Assembly: GCA_937925715.1 (NCBI GenBank)
Contig: CALAMG010000036.1
Location: 1 to 45,615, forward strand
Origin: an uncultured Collinsella sp.
GTDB lineage: Bacteria; Actinomycetota; Coriobacteriia; Coriobacteriales; Coriobacteriaceae
Length of the DNA stretch: 45,615 nt
Direction of reading: 5' to 3'
Shown here: positions 31,985-41,840 of the stretch, one piece after another
Numbering within the stretch: the stretch's first letter is position 1
Layout of the letters: each line of letters starts with the position of its first letter
Translations under genes and position numbers: made by a program
The notes under the pieces: generated by a model
The model's database searches: none
Seen by the model: only the letters and a program-made list of their open reading frames with translations
Told to the model about the DNA's origin: nothing

Positions 31985-32485
31985 TCAGTCCTCTCTCGTA
32001 ATCGCGGCAACCGTCGCCCCGCAAAATGCAATTAAATCATCGGGTGCAAGCTCGAGCTGATAACCACGCTTGCCTCCCGAAATAAAAATGGTATCCCAAA
32101 GGACGCATGTCTCATCAATGAGCGTCCGGTAGCGTTTTTTCATACCGACCGGGCTGCAGCCGCCGCGAACGTAGCCAGTCGCCGCAAGCAAATCCTTCAC
32201 ATGCATCATGGCCAAGGACTTCTCCCCCGCGGCACGCGCGGCGGACTTTAGATCGAGCTCGTCGGCAACAGGGATGCAGCACACGACATAGTCGTTGGAC
32301 GGTGTCACGCAGACCAAAGTCTTAAATCCTTGACCGGGCTCCTCGCCAAGCTGCTCCGAAATCGCGACCCCCAGGCCCACCGACTCATCACCATCGTCTT
32401 CGTACGTATGTAGAACATAGGAAATGCCGGCGCTTTCCAGCTCGCGCATCGCATTGGTTTTTGGCGTCTTTACAGCCTTTGCCAT
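31985..32485 (-). CDS. ybaK: Cys-tRNA(Pro)/Cys-tRNA(Cys) deacylase YbaK
   Basis: A 166-aa YbaK/ProRS-editing-domain protein that clears mischarged Cys-tRNA(Pro). It shows KTNAMRELESAGISYVLHTY, the GxGFKTLV-type core and GYVRGGCSPVGMKKRYRTLID, which are characteristic of YbaK. ATG at 32485 was chosen over 32581; GGGAAAGG lies 8 nt upstream. First gene of ybaK-murJ-uvrC. Confidence 0.93.
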   Translation of the reverse strand: MAKAVKTPKTNAMRELESAGISYVLHTYEDDGDESVGLGVAISEQLGEEPGQGFKTLVCVTPSNDYVVCCIPVADELDLKSAARAAGEKSLAMMHVKDLLAATGYVRGGCSPVGMKKRYRTLIDETCVLWDTIFISGGKRGYQLELAPDDLIAFCGATVAAITRED

Positions 32486-32566
32486 GACATATCCTTTCCC
32501 TCGCATTCGGACGCAAGGATTAAGTATATGTCCAATTCGGCTGCATACGTCACTTCGGCACAGCAA

Positions 32567-32597
32567 GCGCCATCGAATCACAAGGAGTCGATGGCGC
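32567..32597 (-). terminator. hairpin after uvrA
   Basis: A perfect 10-bp stem (GCGCCATCGA and complement, 11-nt loop), 21 nt after the uvrA stop. Reading leftward it is followed by TTGCTGTG, a weak T-tract, so termination may be partial. Confidence 0.55.
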
Positions 32598-32617
32598 CCA
32601 TAAACTGAATCGCCTAT

Positions 32618-35497
32618 TTATTGAGCATCAAGTTGAGCCTGACGCTCCCGGTCACGTCTGAGCAACGGCGCCAAAAACTTGCCCGTATAACTCCGCGGAC
32701 AGTCCGCAACCTGCTCCGGTGTGCCCGAAACCACGACGGTTCCGCCGCCGTTACCGCCCTCGGGACCCATATCGATCAGGCGGTCGGCAACCTTGATGAC
32801 ATCAAGGTTGTGTTCAATCACCAGCACTGTGTTGCCCGCATCGACCAAGCGCTGCAGCACATCGAGCAGCTGGCGGACGTCCTCAAAATGAAGGCCGGTC
32901 GTCGGCTCGTCCAAAATATAGAACGTCTTGCCCGTCTGGCGTCGATGAAGCTCCTTGGCGAGTTTCACACGCTGCGCCTCGCCGCCCGAAAGCGTCGTGG
33001 CGGGCTGGCCCAGGCTCACGTAGCCCAAGCCTACATCGTACAGCGTCTGGAGCTTTCGCTTGATCTGCGGGATATTCCCAAAGAAAGCCAGTGCCTCGGC
33101 CACGCTCATGTCAAGTACGTCCGAGATGGTCTTGCCACGGTAGGTGACCTCGAGTGTCTCGCGGTTGTAGCGTTTACCGCCGCAAACTTCGCAGGGAACG
33201 TAGATATCGGGAAGGAAGTGCATCTCGATCTTGATCTGTCCGTCGCCCTTGCACGCCTCACAGCGCCCGCCACTCACGTTAAAGGAGAAACGACCCGGCG
33301 AGTAGCCGCGCGCCTTCGACTCCGGCGTACTCGCAAACAGAGCGCGAAGATCATCCCACAGGCCGATATAGGTAGCAGGGTTGGAGCGCGGCGTGCGGCC
33401 AATCGGCGACTGGTCGATATCGATAACCTTATCGATGCACTCGATGCCCTCGATTTTTTTATACGGACCCACAGGGCGCGTCGAGCGGTGAATGGCATTC
33501 GTAAGGGCAGGCGCAATGGTGTCGGTAACCAGGGAGCTCTTGCCCGATCCCGACACGCCGGTAACAACCGTAAGCGTACCAAACTCGATTTTGGCAGTAA
33601 CGTTTTTGAGGTTGTTGGCTCGAGCGCCCGTAATTTTAAGGCAGCCGCGACCGGGCTTGCGCCGTTCATCAGGCACCCGGATCATTCGTTTACCGGTCAG
33701 ATAAGCGCCCGTCATCGACTCGGGACACGCCATGATATCGGCAGGCGTTCCCGCCGCGACTACGTGTCCGCCGTTGACGCCGGCGCCGGGCCCCATGTCG
33801 ATCACGTAGTCGGCGGCACGGATTGTATCCTCGTCGTGTTCGACAACGATAACGGTATTGCCGATATCGCGCAGGCGCTCGAGCGTCTTGATCAGGCGCT
33901 CGTTGTCACGCTGATGAAGACCGATCGAGGGCTCATCCAGAATATAGAGCACGCCCATGAGACCCGCGCCGATCTGCGTTGCCAGGCGAATACGCTGCGC
34001 CTCGCCACCGGAAAGCGTCGCCGAGGCACGATCGAGCGTCAGATAGTCGAGTCCAACATCGACCAGAAAACGCAAGCGCTCCAGGATTTCCTTGACGATG
34101 CGCCCGCCGATAAACTGTTGGCGCTCGGTGAGCTCCAGGCCCTCAAAAAACTCGAGCGACTCACGGCACGACAGGCAGCAAACCTCATAAATGGACTTGC
34201 CGCCCACGGTGACGGCGAGCATCTCGGGGCGCAGGCGAGCGCCATGGCAGCTCGAGCACGGCTCCTCGCGAATGTACTTCTCCAAGCGCGCCTTGGTGTT
34301 CTCGTTCGTCGTCTCGGTATAGCGTTCGTACAGGATATTGCGAACGCCCGAAAACTTGGTATCCCACTGGCTGCGACGTCCGTCGAGCTTTTGGTAGTCG
34401 ACCGAGATCTTCGTATCGCCCAGGCCATCCAAGAATGCACGACGCACGCGAGGGGGCAAGTCCTTCCACGGCGTATCGGTGCTCACCTTAAAGTGTTTGC
34501 AGACCGCAGCAAAAATCTGCGGATAGTAGTTCGAATTGCCAAACAGGCTACCAAAGACTCCGTCGGCAATGGACTTCGAGGGGTCCTCGATCAGCGCCTC
34601 GGCATCAACGGTTTTCTTAAAGCCCAGGCCGTCGCACTCAGGACATGCGCCATAGGGAGCGTTGAACGAAAAATCACGCGGCTGAAGATCGTCAATGGAG
34701 TGACCATGCTCCGGGCACGCCAAGGCCAACGAATACTCCAGCAGCTCGCCCTCGGTCCCCTCGGGAGCATCACGATCGGGCAGCATGTACACGTTTACAT
34801 TGCCGTGAGCCAGCGCGGTCGCCTGCTCAACAGACTCGGCGATACGGCCCAGAGAGTTCTCACGGATCACGATGCGATCGACCACGACCTCGATATCGTG
34901 CTTGAACTTCTTGTCCAGATCGATCGGATCGTCGAGCGAGCGCACTTCGCCGTCGACACGCACGCGGCTAAAGCCCTCGGCGCGAAGGTCCTCAAACAGT
35001 TTGGTGTACTCGCCTTTTCGCCCGCGCACCACCGGTGCCAGCACAAACGCGCGGCGACCCTCCCCCGCCGCCAAGACTTTGTCGGCAACCTGGTCGGTCG
35101 TCTGGCGCTCAATGACGCGGCCGCATTCGGGACAGTGCGGGGTGCCCACACGGGCGAACAGCAGGCGCAGATAGTCATAAATCTCGGTTACGGTGCCAAC
35201 CGTCGAGCGAGGGTTTTTAGACGTCGTCTTTTGGTCGATCGACACCGCCGGCGAAAGGCCGTCGATTGAATCCAGGTCGGGTTTGTCCATCTGGCCCAAG
35301 AACTGGCGTGCATAGCTCGAAAGGCTCTCGACGTATCGACGCTGGCCCTCGGCATAGATAGTGTCAAATGCCAGCGAGCTCTTGCCCGAGCCAGAAAGAC
35401 CGGTAATGACCACGAGTTGGTCACGCGGAATGGAAACATCGATATCGCGGAGGTTGTGCTCACGAGCGCCGCGAATAACGATAGAAGAATCAGACAT
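32618..35497 (-). CDS. uvrA: excinuclease ABC subunit A
   Basis: A 959-aa damage-sensing ATPase with two ABC modules. The first Walker A is GLSGSGKSSLAF (about residue 33) and the second GVSGSGKSSLV (about 645). Signatures are TLSGGEAQRIRLA and TLSGGEAQRVKLA. Zinc sites include CPEHGH...CPECDG, CSSCHG and CEACKGDG...CEVCGG. ATG at 35497 was chosen because AAGGAG lies 5 nt upstream; the longer frame to 35563 would overlap a LexA-like box. It is transcribed away from the LtaS-like gene. Confidence 0.97.
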   Translation of the reverse strand: MSDSSIVIRGAREHNLRDIDVSIPRDQLVVITGLSGSGKSSLAFDTIYAEGQRRYVESLSSYARQFLGQMDKPDLDSIDGLSPAVSIDQKTTSKNPRSTVGTVTEIYDYLRLLFARVGTPHCPECGRVIERQTTDQVADKVLAAGEGRRAFVLAPVVRGRKGEYTKLFEDLRAEGFSRVRVDGEVRSLDDPIDLDKKFKHDIEVVVDRIVIRENSLGRIAESVEQATALAHGNVNVYMLPDRDAPEGTEGELLEYSLALACPEHGHSIDDLQPRDFSFNAPYGACPECDGLGFKKTVDAEALIEDPSKSIADGVFGSLFGNSNYYPQIFAAVCKHFKVSTDTPWKDLPPRVRRAFLDGLGDTKISVDYQKLDGRRSQWDTKFSGVRNILYERYTETTNENTKARLEKYIREEPCSSCHGARLRPEMLAVTVGGKSIYEVCCLSCRESLEFFEGLELTERQQFIGGRIVKEILERLRFLVDVGLDYLTLDRASATLSGGEAQRIRLATQIGAGLMGVLYILDEPSIGLHQRDNERLIKTLERLRDIGNTVIVVEHDEDTIRAADYVIDMGPGAGVNGGHVVAAGTPADIMACPESMTGAYLTGKRMIRVPDERRKPGRGCLKITGARANNLKNVTAKIEFGTLTVVTGVSGSGKSSLVTDTIAPALTNAIHRSTRPVGPYKKIEGIECIDKVIDIDQSPIGRTPRSNPATYIGLWDDLRALFASTPESKARGYSPGRFSFNVSGGRCEACKGDGQIKIEMHFLPDIYVPCEVCGGKRYNRETLEVTYRGKTISDVLDMSVAEALAFFGNIPQIKRKLQTLYDVGLGYVSLGQPATTLSGGEAQRVKLAKELHRRQTGKTFYILDEPTTGLHFEDVRQLLDVLQRLVDAGNTVLVIEHNLDVIKVADRLIDMGPEGGNGGGTVVVSGTPEQVADCPRSYTGKFLAPLLRRDRERQAQLDAQ

Positions 35498-35558
35498 GGA
35501 AGCTCCTTGCCTCCTATTGCATCGAATCATACTGCCGATGAGTTTAGCGCACTCGACG

Positions 35559-35572
35559 CGCACAGATGTTCG
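35559..35572. promoter_or_regulatory. candidate LexA (SOS) box upstream of uvrA
   Basis: CGCACAGATGTTCG matches the Gram-positive LexA consensus CGAACATATGTTCG at 12 of 14 positions, with the right half intact. It lies about 62 nt before the uvrA start, where LexA control of uvrA is known in many bacteria. It is also in the promoter region of the divergent LtaS-like gene. Confidence 0.6.
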
Positions 35573-35690
35573 TAATACAAGATTCGCAGACCTTTAGCTT
35601 TGCGTATCGGGTGCTTTGTTTCTCGAAATACCGTGGAGAGGTTACAGTAATCTAATACTGAACTTAATTTGCCGTAACAGAGGAACGTCC

Positions 35691-37844
35691 ATGACCGAAG
35701 ATATCCCCCTTGAAATCACTTCGAGCGACATGGCCAATCTGCCCATATTCATCGCCGTCCTTATCGTGGCCATCGTCGTGGTGCGCGTATATTTTTCAAT
35801 CAAACACAATGAAAAGCCGCCCATTGCCCGCGTCTTTTGGTGCGCGACGCTCCTCATCCCGCTCGGCGTGGTAGCTGCATGGATTACGAATCAATTGCTC
35901 GTAAATGAGGACAGTTCCCTATGGCTCCTTTCTTATTCGGCGCTCGGTGCTGCCGCCGTCATACTTCTTGTCGAGCCCTTGGTTTCGGGACTTATCGACC
36001 AAACCGATCTTGCGACGGGAACGGTTGCCTGTATTTGCCGTGACATCCTTGTCATCGCCGCTGTTTCAGCGCTCTCGTTCGTTTCACTCGAAATTGCCTG
36101 TAACGAAACGTTCTATCGCATTCCCGCCAACTCATTCGGGTTTTCCGTCGGGCTGCTCGCGACGGTTCTGCTCTCCCTTTATTTGCTGGGACAGCGTCAT
36201 GGAGGCGTCATGGCCCTCGTGCCCGTCGCCTGTTGCATCCTTGGCATTGCCGAGCACTTCGTCATAACGTTTAAAGGCGAGGCCATCCTGCCAAGCGATA
36301 TCTTGGCCCTTGGCACCGCAATGGAAGTGAGCGAGGGATACGAGTTTACCTTTACCGCCGGAATCGTAACCTCTCTCGCCCTGCTGGAGATTTCCCTGGG
36401 GCTTCTTTCTCTTATCCGACCGCGAAAGCTCCGTACGCCCACCCATGTCTTCCCCGCAATCGCCGCTAACCTCTGCGCTTTTCTGCTAGTGACCGTTGTG
36501 GGGCTCTCGGGCTTTTCCAGCATCGACTTGGAACAGGCGCTGGATTTTGGATTTGACCGTTGGCAGCCCATCACCACGTATGCGTCTCAGGGTTTTATCA
36601 CTTCGTTCACCGAAATGGTCAACGAGTTGCCCATTGAGAAGCCCGAAGACTATACGCCCGATGAGGCGCAGAGCATCGAGCAGGAGCTCGCCGCCGCCTA
36701 CGACAGCACGTATGGCTCGAGCGAGCAGCGCGCGGCGGCCGTTGCCCAGTTCAATGAAATCAAGCCGACGATTGTTGCCGTCATGAATGAGAGTTTTAGC
36801 GACCTTTCGTGCTTTGAGCAGCTCCAGGCGGCCGGGTACACCGGCCCCGCATTCTACAACTCGCTTCCCGACACACTTGTTCGCGGCACCATGCTCGCTT
36901 CGGTCGCCGGTGGCGGAACGGCGAACTCCGAATTCGAATTTTTGACCGGAGCGACAACGGCCTTTGTCGGATTAGGCAAAATCCCCTATCAGCTATATCA
37001 GATGAATGGCGTCAACAGCCTGGCAAAGGACCTTAAGGAGCTTGGGTATACCGCTACCGCTATGCACCCGCAAAACCCCGTCAACTACCATCGAGATAAA
37101 ATCTATCAGCAGCTGGGCTTTGGAGACTTTCTTTCAATCGGCGATTTCGAAGGTGCGCCCTGTTACCATGCCGGCGTATGCGACTACGCCACCTACGACA
37201 AGATACTCGACCTGCTTAGAACCGACGAAGCCCCGCAGTTCATCTTTGACGTCACGATGCAAAATCACGGCGGCTACGACTATGGCACCGTTCCCGCCGA
37301 GGAGCTGACAAACTATTGGGTCGAGGGAGCCAGCGAGGGCGCCAATAGCGCGCTCAACACCTATCTCACCTGCATCAACGCATCCGACCGGGACCTCGAG
37401 TACTTTATCAACGAGCTCCGCAATATCGGCAGACCGGTTGTCCTTGTCTTTTTTGGCGACCATCAGCCGAGCGCCGCAACGACTCTCAACGACGAGCTGT
37501 ACCCTCAGGAAGATACGGCAAGCCACGCTTTCCGTATCTATCAGTCGACATATTTTGTCTGGGCTAACTATGAAATCGCCGGCAATACCGAGCTCAACGT
37601 CTACGACACCGTCGGGGCAAACGAGGTTGCAGCCATTACCCTTAATAAGATCGGCGCCCCGCTCACCGACTATCAAAAGGCCCTGCTTGCAACAAGGTCA
37701 GATGTGCCCACCATCAATGTCGCCGGCTACCTTGGTGCCGACGGGCTGCGCTACGACTTGGAATCTGAAGACAGCCCATACGCCTCGACGATCGACAAGC
37801 TGCAGCGCATGCAATACCTCGAGTTCGCCAGCAAAGTTCAGTAA
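35691..37844 (+). CDS. LtaS-like phosphoglycerol transferase / sulfatase-fold membrane enzyme
   Basis: A 717-aa protein. N-terminal residues about 15-300 contain several membrane segments. The extracellular part (about 360-690) is a sulfatase-fold domain with AVMNESFSDL (metal Glu), nucleophile Thr in GGGTANSEFEFLTG, the YHRDKIYQQLGF segment and the metal site FFGDHQPS. It belongs to the lipoteichoic acid synthase / glycerol-phosphate transferase group. The exact polymer made cannot be told. ATG at 35691 follows GAGGAA. It opens the only plus-strand block, divergent from uvrA. Confidence 0.87.
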   Translation: MTEDIPLEITSSDMANLPIFIAVLIVAIVVVRVYFSIKHNEKPPIARVFWCATLLIPLGVVAAWITNQLLVNEDSSLWLLSYSALGAAAVILLVEPLVSGLIDQTDLATGTVACICRDILVIAAVSALSFVSLEIACNETFYRIPANSFGFSVGLLATVLLSLYLLGQRHGGVMALVPVACCILGIAEHFVITFKGEAILPSDILALGTAMEVSEGYEFTFTAGIVTSLALLEISLGLLSLIRPRKLRTPTHVFPAIAANLCAFLLVTVVGLSGFSSIDLEQALDFGFDRWQPITTYASQGFITSFTEMVNELPIEKPEDYTPDEAQSIEQELAAAYDSTYGSSEQRAAAVAQFNEIKPTIVAVMNESFSDLSCFEQLQAAGYTGPAFYNSLPDTLVRGTMLASVAGGGTANSEFEFLTGATTAFVGLGKIPYQLYQMNGVNSLAKDLKELGYTATAMHPQNPVNYHRDKIYQQLGFGDFLSIGDFEGAPCYHAGVCDYATYDKILDLLRTDEAPQFIFDVTMQNHGGYDYGTVPAEELTNYWVEGASEGANSALNTYLTCINASDRDLEYFINELRNIGRPVVLVFFGDHQPSAATTLNDELYPQEDTASHAFRIYQSTYFVWANYEIAGNTELNVYDTVGANEVAAITLNKIGAPLTDYQKALLATRSDVPTINVAGYLGADGLRYDLESEDSPYASTIDKLQRMQYLEFASKVQ

Positions 37845-37904
37845 GCCCGCCCATTCGCTTGGACCCATCGTATTGCAAGCACGCTCGGCCCAAATGCATC
37901 GTAA

Positions 37905-37934
37905 ATGACTCCCGCTCGCAAACGAGGGTACAAT
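37905..37934 (+). promoter_or_regulatory. candidate promoter of mrp
   Basis: ATGACT (37905-37910) and TACAAT (37929-37934), 18 nt apart, 56 nt before the mrp start. Fair -35, good -10. Confidence 0.5.
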
Positions 37935-37989
37935 GACGCTCGTGTCACATCACGGGGCCCCGGCCCCAACATATACAAAGGAGTCATAC

Positions 37990-38820
37990 ATGGGTTGCGA
38001 GCACGCACAGGCCGCCGGCGGACAAACGTCGCCGTCGCAATTTGAGGAGAATACGCTGTCCGAGGTCAAACGCGTCATCGCCGTGCTTTCCGGCAAGGGC
38101 GGTGTCGGCAAATCGTTTGTCACCGGTGCCATCGCCACCGAGCTTGCCCGTCACGGCCACAAGGTCGGCGTCCTCGATGCCGACATCACCGGTCCCTCTA
38201 TCCCCAAGATGTTCGGTATGAGCGGACGCCACGTCCATGCCCTTGGCAACCTCATGCTGCCTGAAATCTCCGAGCACGGCGTCAAGGTCATGAGCTCCAA
38301 CCTTCTGCTCCAAAACGAGACCGACCCCGTCCTTTGGCGCGGTCCGGTCATCGCAGGCGCCATCAGGCAGTTCTGGAGCGAGACCTCGTGGGGCCCCATC
38401 GACTACCTGCTGGTCGACATGCCTCCGGGAACAGGCGACGTCGCACTCACCGTCTTCCAGTCACTGCCCGTCGACGGCATCGTCATCGTCACGAGCCCGC
38501 AGGATCTGGTCTCGATGATCGTCGCCAAGGCGGTCAACATGGCCGAGAAGATGAACGTCCCCATTCTGGGCATCGTCGAGAACATGAGCTATATTGAGTG
38601 CCCCGACTGCGGCAAGAAGATCGAGGTCTTTGGCAAGAGCAAGCTCCCCGAGGTCGCAGAGCGCTATAACCTCGACATCTTGGGCACGCTTCCCATCAAT
38701 CCGGCACTCGCCGAGGCCTGCGATAAGGGCGAGGTCGAGACCGCGCTGCCCGATGGCATGTTGCCCAAGGCAGTCTCTGCCGTCGAGGCTATTACCCCGC
38801 ACGAGACCGACGAGGCCTAA
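37990..38820 (+). CDS. mrp: Mrp/ApbC-type Fe-S cluster carrier P-loop ATPase
   Basis: A 276-aa MinD/Mrp-family ATPase. The deviant Walker A is SGKGGVGKS (about residues 34-42), the following motif DADITGPSIPKMFG, and Walker B region LLVDMPPGTGD. A CxxC pair, ECPDCGKK (about 200), is where Mrp dimers hold a 4Fe-4S cluster. The N-terminal leader MGCEHAQ also carries a cysteine. It may mature Fe-S proteins. AAAGGAG precedes the ATG. The next gene starts right after its stop. Confidence 0.92.
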   Translation: MGCEHAQAAGGQTSPSQFEENTLSEVKRVIAVLSGKGGVGKSFVTGAIATELARHGHKVGVLDADITGPSIPKMFGMSGRHVHALGNLMLPEISEHGVKVMSSNLLLQNETDPVLWRGPVIAGAIRQFWSETSWGPIDYLLVDMPPGTGDVALTVFQSLPVDGIVIVTSPQDLVSMIVAKAVNMAEKMNVPILGIVENMSYIECPDCGKKIEVFGKSKLPEVAERYNLDILGTLPINPALAEACDKGEVETALPDGMLPKAVSAVEAITPHETDEA

Positions 38821-40092
38821 GTGAACACGAGCGCCTTCTATGACGTCCTGGTAATCGGCGGCGGGGCTTCAAGCCTCGCCGCCGCCATTACGGCCGCACG
38901 TGCTGGCAAAAGCGTCTGCATCGTTGAGCGCGATGTCGCCTGCGGCCTTAAGCTCCTTGCGACCGGTAACGGCCGCTGCAACCTCTCCAACGAATCGATT
39001 GATCCTCAGCGGTATAACCACCCCGCATTCGTCGAATCTGTCATGGGCCCCCAACCCGAACAAGAGCTTATGGGTTTCTTCTCCTCGCTGGGCATCATGA
39101 CAACCTCCGAGGAAGGCCGGCTGTACCCGCGCTCCCTTCGCGCCGAATCGGTGCGCGACGCACTTCTCAATGTTTGCGACCGCCTGGGTATCACCTTAAT
39201 CTGCGGAGCCAACGTTGCCTCGGCACACAAAGCTTCCGAAGGCTGGGCACTCCAAATAGACCGTCCAGCGCGGGCGCTCAAGGCAAAAAAGCACGACGAC
39301 CGAAAATCGGAGCTCCGCTCGCTTCGGAAAGCGCTCGCCGATGTCCCTCGCAAGAACGAGGCCCTGGAGGCACATGCCGTAATTATCGCCACGGGTGGCA
39401 ACCCCACCGGTATCGCCGATACGTTTCGCCTCCCCCTCACTTCGCTGCGCCCCATCCTCTGCCCCGTATCGGCAACGGTCGTCGGCGATCGGGCGGCACT
39501 CAAGACGTTGGATGGCCTGCGCGTCCGCGCCCGCTTGACGCTCGCCCGCAATCATAATGAGCTCTGGCACGAAGACGGTGAAGTCCTGTTTCGAACCTTC
39601 GGTATCTCGGGCGTCGCTGTCTTCAACCTCTCCCGTCGTATCCAGCGCGGCGATACGATCCTGCTCGACGTTTTCCCCGACCTCTCTAAAGACGAGTTGC
39701 TCGATATGCTTAACCGGCGCGTTGAGCTGCTCGGCGGCTTTTCGCCCCGCGATCCCCGTTGGCTCGACGGTATGCTTGCCCCGCAACTCTCCCGCGTCGT
39801 CTGCACAGCGTTCGAGCAGTGCCATCCAGGCTCCAACGATGTCATCCACCTGGTCTCGATCCTCAAGCACTTTAAGTTGCTCGTCGAAGGAACCGCCGAG
39901 GAGCGCTCGGCGCAGGTCACGCGTGGTGGCATATCTGTCGAGAGCATCTCAACACCCAGTCTACGCGCGCGCAGCGTTGTCGACGCCCCGCTTTACGTCT
40001 GCGGCGAAGCGCTCGACATCGACGCCGATTGCGGAGGCTTTAACCTTGCGTGGGCATGGCTCTCGGGCATTCGCGCTGCAAGCAGCCTGTAG
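38821..40092 (+). CDS. HI0933/YhiN (BaiN-like) family flavoprotein
   Basis: A 423-aa FAD-binding protein. The dinucleotide motif is VLVIGGGASSLAAAITAARAG, followed by GLKLLATGNGRCNLSN, the family signature. The C-terminus GGFNLAWAWLSGIRAA binds FAD. Family members are mostly uncharacterised oxidoreductases; one (BaiN of Clostridium scindens) acts on bile acids, which does not fix the role here. It starts with GTG at 38821, immediately after the mrp TAA, so it is co-translated with mrp. The insert between the halves is rich in charged residues (KAKKHDDRKSELRS). Confidence 0.88.
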   Translation: MNTSAFYDVLVIGGGASSLAAAITAARAGKSVCIVERDVACGLKLLATGNGRCNLSNESIDPQRYNHPAFVESVMGPQPEQELMGFFSSLGIMTTSEEGRLYPRSLRAESVRDALLNVCDRLGITLICGANVASAHKASEGWALQIDRPARALKAKKHDDRKSELRSLRKALADVPRKNEALEAHAVIIATGGNPTGIADTFRLPLTSLRPILCPVSATVVGDRAALKTLDGLRVRARLTLARNHNELWHEDGEVLFRTFGISGVAVFNLSRRIQRGDTILLDVFPDLSKDELLDMLNRRVELLGGFSPRDPRWLDGMLAPQLSRVVCTAFEQCHPGSNDVIHLVSILKHFKLLVEGTAEERSAQVTRGGISVESISTPSLRARSVVDAPLYVCGEALDIDADCGGFNLAWAWLSGIRAASSL

Positions 40093-40122
40093 CCGCGCAG
40101 TCTATAATCAAAAACGCATTCG

Positions 40123-40152
40123 GGCCGTCTGGGATACCGGACGGCCTCTTTC
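40123..40152 (+). terminator. terminator after the HI0933-type gene
   Basis: Stem GGCCGTC/GACGGCC followed by TCTTTCTT. It lies within the 80-nt gap before the next flavoprotein gene, so read-through or a separate promoter serves that gene; a TATAAT at 40102-40107 lacks a convincing -35. Confidence 0.7.
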
Positions 40153-40172
40153 TTGCCTCTAAGGAGACCTCG

Positions 40173-41813
40173 ATGATCGAAATCACCCAAGTCAACGCGT
40201 CGCTCGATGAAGCCGGCGATGAAAATGCCTGCCTCATTGTTGGCAAGCGAGTCGCCAAGCGCGTCCTACGTTGCAAGGACTCCGAGATCAAGTCCATCGA
40301 GCTCCACCGCAAGTCAATCGACGCTCGCAAAAAACGAGACGTCCATTTTATCCTGAGCTTTCGTGTTGAGCTGACCAGTCCCCACCTCGAGCGAGAGGCG
40401 GTCGACAGCGTTTCCGAACGTGACCGCTCGCACGTACGCGCGATAGATGACGATGAGCCTTCATTCCCCTTCCCCGTTTCCGGCGCACCCAAAGAGCGCC
40501 CCGTCGTCATCGGTGCCGGATGCGCCGGCCTTTTCGCTGCGCTCACCCTTGCCGAAGCAGGTCTTAAGCCCTTGCTCATCGAGCGCGGCGACCCGGCATT
40601 TCGCCGCTCGCATGCGATCGATCTCTTTCTAAAGGAGCGCATTCTCGACCCCGAGAGCAATATCCAGTTTGGCCTGGGCGGCGCGGGGACCTTCTCGGAC
40701 GGCAAGCTCAATACGGGAACCAAAAATCCCGCCCATCGCCTTATCCTCGAAACCTTCGTCGAGGCGGGCGCGCCCCGCGATATTCTGTGGGATGCCAAGC
40801 CGCACATTGGCTCCGACATCCTTCCCACGGTTGTCACCGCTATATCCCAGCGCATCGAGCAGCTCGGAGGTGTCGTCCGTTATCGAACAAAGCTCGTCGA
40901 CATTCACATCGACGCGTCTGGCGCCATTACCGGTATTGATGTCCAATCGTCCCAAGACGCCGCTTGCGAGCCAATCGAGACAAAGCACCTCATCCTCGCC
41001 TGCGGGCATTCTGCTCGCGATATTTTTGAGCTCCTTAAGGACCACAACGTGGCCCTCGCACAAAAGACCTTTGCCATGGGCGTTCGCATCGAGCATCCGC
41101 AGCGCGACATCGACCGAGCCCAATATGGAGCCTTGGCGGGACATCCTGCCCTCGGAGCAGCCCCCTACAAGCTCGTCGCCCATCTTCCCAACGGCCGCAG
41201 CGTGTTCTCGTTTTGCATGTGCCCCGGCGGACAGGTTGTCGCCGCCTCTTCCGAGCAGGGCCACCTGTGCGTCAACGGCGCTAGCCTCAATGCCCGCGAC
41301 GGACGCAACGCAAATGCCGCCTTGCTCGTTAACGTCACGCCTGAGGACCTTCCCAACGATGACCCGCTCGCCGGCATCGAGCTCCAGCGTGCCTGCGAGG
41401 CGGCCGCCTATCGCCTGGGCGGTTCCAACTGGAACGCACCGGCACAACTCGTCGGAGATTTCCTCGCAGGACGCGCCAGCAAGGCGCCCGGAAAGGTAAA
41501 GCCCACCTATCCGCTCGGTGTGACCTGGACGGCAATTGACGAAGCCCTGCCGCAGCATATCGTCGAGTCGCTCCGCCTGGGACTTCCCCTACTCGGAAAA
41601 AAGCTACGAGGCTACGACCGTCCCGATGCCGTTCTTACCGGCGTGGAGACTCGTTCGAGCTCACCTGTCACTGTCACCCGAGACCGAACGTGCCATGCCG
41701 TGTCGACCCCGGGCCTCTACCCTTGTGGTGAGGGAGCTGGATATGCTGGCGGCATCATGAGCGCGGCCACCGACGGCATCCGTTGTGCCGAAGCCCTGAT
41801 CGCGGACCTCTAA
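40173..41813 (+). CDS. FAD-dependent dehydrogenase, COG2509 family
   Basis: A 546-aa flavoprotein of unknown substrate. A small N-terminal domain (about 1-95) precedes VVIGAGCAGLFAALTLAEAG (about 111) and LIERGDPAFRRSHAID. The family signature NIQFGLGGAGTFSDGKLNTGTKNP follows, and the C-terminal FAD contact is YPCGEGAGYAGGIMSAATDG. ATG at 40173 was chosen, with AAGGAG 6 nt upstream; 41 upstream in-frame codons overlap the previous gene and terminator. Converges on uvrB. Confidence 0.88.
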   Translation: MIEITQVNASLDEAGDENACLIVGKRVAKRVLRCKDSEIKSIELHRKSIDARKKRDVHFILSFRVELTSPHLEREAVDSVSERDRSHVRAIDDDEPSFPFPVSGAPKERPVVIGAGCAGLFAALTLAEAGLKPLLIERGDPAFRRSHAIDLFLKERILDPESNIQFGLGGAGTFSDGKLNTGTKNPAHRLILETFVEAGAPRDILWDAKPHIGSDILPTVVTAISQRIEQLGGVVRYRTKLVDIHIDASGAITGIDVQSSQDAACEPIETKHLILACGHSARDIFELLKDHNVALAQKTFAMGVRIEHPQRDIDRAQYGALAGHPALGAAPYKLVAHLPNGRSVFSFCMCPGGQVVAASSEQGHLCVNGASLNARDGRNANAALLVNVTPEDLPNDDPLAGIELQRACEAAAYRLGGSNWNAPAQLVGDFLAGRASKAPGKVKPTYPLGVTWTAIDEALPQHIVESLRLGLPLLGKKLRGYDRPDAVLTGVETRSSSPVTVTRDRTCHAVSTPGLYPCGEGAGYAGGIMSAATDGIRCAEALIADL

Positions 41814-41840
41814 CGCACGAATTCCAGCGCGCAAAAGACA

